Assembly: GCA_946886375.1 (NCBI GenBank)
Contig: CAMPIL010000184.1
Location: 1 to 7,177, forward strand
Length of the DNA stretch: 7,177 nt
DNA from: an uncultured Phycisphaerales bacterium
GTDB taxonomy: Bacteria; Planctomycetota; Phycisphaerae; Phycisphaerales; SM1A02
Direction: 5' to 3'
Part shown: piece after piece, positions 6,710-7,177 of the stretch
Numbering within the stretch: the first letter of the stretch is position 1
How the letters are laid out: every line of letters starts with the position of its first letter
Notes under the pieces: generated by a model
Told to the model about the DNA's origin: nothing
The model's database searches: none
Seen by the model: only the letters and a program-made list of their open reading frames with translations
Made by a program: the position numbers and the translations under genes

Positions 6710-6741
6710 CCACAGCCCCGGCTCGTGGGCCGGGGCTGTGG
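6710..6741 (+). terminator. GC-rich hairpin after waaA
   Basis: CCACAGCCCCGGC (6710-6722) pairs perfectly over 13 bases with GCCGGGGCTGTGG (6729-6741) around a six-base loop (TCGTGG). It begins 14 bases after the waaA stop. No T-run follows on the plus strand; on the minus strand the stem is followed by GGGGTTTTGGGG. It is probably the waaA terminator or a 3'-end stabilising stem, not a classic U-tailed terminator. Confidence 0.65.
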
Positions 6742-7124
6742 TGGAGGAGAAGAAGAAAGGCTGTCGGTCACGTCGTCAACTCATTCAGGATTCACGATCG
6801 CTTGTGCAAGCCACTGTCGCAATCGGGCAGAACGCCAATTCACGATGAATCGGCACAGGCGAACTGTTCTTGTTTGATACGCCGAATCGAACCCGGCTGT
6901 TCATGAAATTCAAGTTTCCGGTGGGTGTTTGGGTCATGAAGTCCACCTTGCTGATTTAGGGTCGTTCGGCTGAACAGCATCGCCTTGCCTGTCAGGCTCC
7001 GCAGATATGTATCCGGACATCCAGACGATCTTGCGCGAGTTTGCGGAAAAATTTTCGCCCTCATATCAAAAAGCGAGAATCGGCCGCTCCGTCGTCATGG
7101 CCCATTACGACGGTGGCCGCCAGC
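6742..7124. other. Intergenic stretch without a convincing gene
   Basis: I see no tRNA, no recognisable RNA family and no open frame with protein-like features and a ribosome site. Small structures present are ATTCACGAT twice (6790-6798 and 6838-6846), the second inside ATTCA-CGA-TGAAT (6838-6850); GCTGTTCA (6896-6903) and its complement TGAACAGC (6971-6978); and an AT-rich near-palindrome around GAAAAATTTTC (7043-7058). From ATG 7007 a frame is open into the thiL-like gene. Any of these may be upstream control for that gene, but none is strong. Confidence 0.5.
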
Positions 7125-7130
7125 TACACT
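7125..7130 (+). promoter_or_regulatory. -10-like TACACT box eight bases before the thiL-like ATG
   Basis: GCTACACT occurs here as it does before waaA. TACACT ends eight bases before ATG 7139 and five before an in-frame GTG at 7136. No Shine-Dalgarno or clear -35 is seen. If used as a -10, the transcript would begin at or next to the start codon. Confidence 0.4.
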
Positions 7131-7138
7131 GCCCAGTG

Positions 7139-7177
7139 ATGCGGGAATTTGATCTTCTCAGGCATGTTTACCAGGCC
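7139..7177 (+). CDS. thiL: Probable thiamine-monophosphate kinase, N-terminus only
   Basis: Only the first 13 codons lie in the window, reading MREFDLLRHVYQA. ThiL proteins commonly open with 'GEFxLIxxx', shortly before the GDD-containing ATP/Mg site, and the match is good for so short a piece. ThiL phosphorylates thiamine monophosphate to the diphosphate cofactor. The start could also be GTG at 7136, or the frame could extend back to ATG 7007. The family call rests on very few residues and needs the sequence beyond the window. It lies in the same direction as waaA but is separated from it by a hairpin and about 440 bases, so it is probably a separate unit. Confidence 0.45.
   Translation, partial: MREFDLLRHVYQA

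Noticed and set aside
6861..6869. GAACTGTTC resembling an SOS (LexA) box
   Set aside because: The half-sites are separated by one base, not the four of GAAC-N4-GTTC boxes, and there is no DNA-repair gene nearby.
6677..6877. Plus-strand frame of 66 codons after waaA
   Set aside because: It begins inside the end of waaA and runs through the terminator hairpin, and the product looks random.
6840..7064. Minus-strand frame of 74 codons in the intergenic region
   Set aside because: No ribosome site precedes the ATG at 7064, no recognisable protein features are present, and it overlaps the putative thiL upstream frame.
1..7177. Search for CRISPR arrays, insertion sequences, tRNA or rRNA genes and phage-like genes
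   Set aside because: No regularly spaced repeats, transposase-like frames, terminal inverted repeats or tRNA-like cloverleaf were seen in any part of the window.

Overview
The window looks like chromosomal DNA from a GC-rich (about 60%), Gram-negative-type bacterium, most likely a planctomycete of the Phycisphaerae kind. Three things point this way. There is a Kdo transferase (WaaA) with the HGSDMMEP-type donor motif. There are exported Clp-fold proteins that start with a small 'DGxxxxGxV' domain followed by an Ala/Pro/Thr-rich linker. Ribosome-binding sites are weak or missing in front of several genes. The lineage is inferred by eye from protein style, not from a database match.

Layout. 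Positions 2-1321 (+) hold one reading frame for a Clp-fold (NfeD/SppA-like) protein. Its 5' end lies outside the window, and a single in-frame TAG at 857-859 splits it. Positions 1408-2724 (+) hold an intact, secreted paralogue that keeps a plausible Ser-Lys catalytic pair. Converging on it with a 15-base gap is a secreted S9-family (prolyl-oligopeptidase-like) serine peptidase at 2740-4755 (-). Upstream of that, on the same strand, is a small stand-alone FHA-domain protein at 4908-5207 (-), with a good Shine-Dalgarno and a recognisable promoter. A 235-base divergent region (5208-5442) with inverted repeats leads into waaA at 5443-6696 (+), which ends at a strong GC-rich hairpin. About 400 bases with no convincing gene follow. 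The window ends in the first codons of a probable thiamine-monophosphate kinase (thiL) at 7139-7177 (+).

How the genes fit together. The first three genes all concern exported or envelope-associated proteolysis: two Clp-fold paralogues, one possibly a pseudoenzyme, and an S9 peptidase. The FHA protein is a phosphothreonine-reader module with no kinase in view. waaA and thiL are housekeeping genes and form a separate unit. I see no mobile element, CRISPR array, tRNA or rRNA.

The most interesting points are these: (1) the in-frame TAG that cuts a gene whose intact paralogue lies next door, while the sequence beyond the stop still matches that paralogue; (2) apparent loss of the active-site residues in that same gene; and (3) a shared GCTACACT box 7-8 bases before the ATG of both waaA and the thiL-like gene, which suggests leaderless transcription. 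I do not see evidence for a wholly new multi-gene system.
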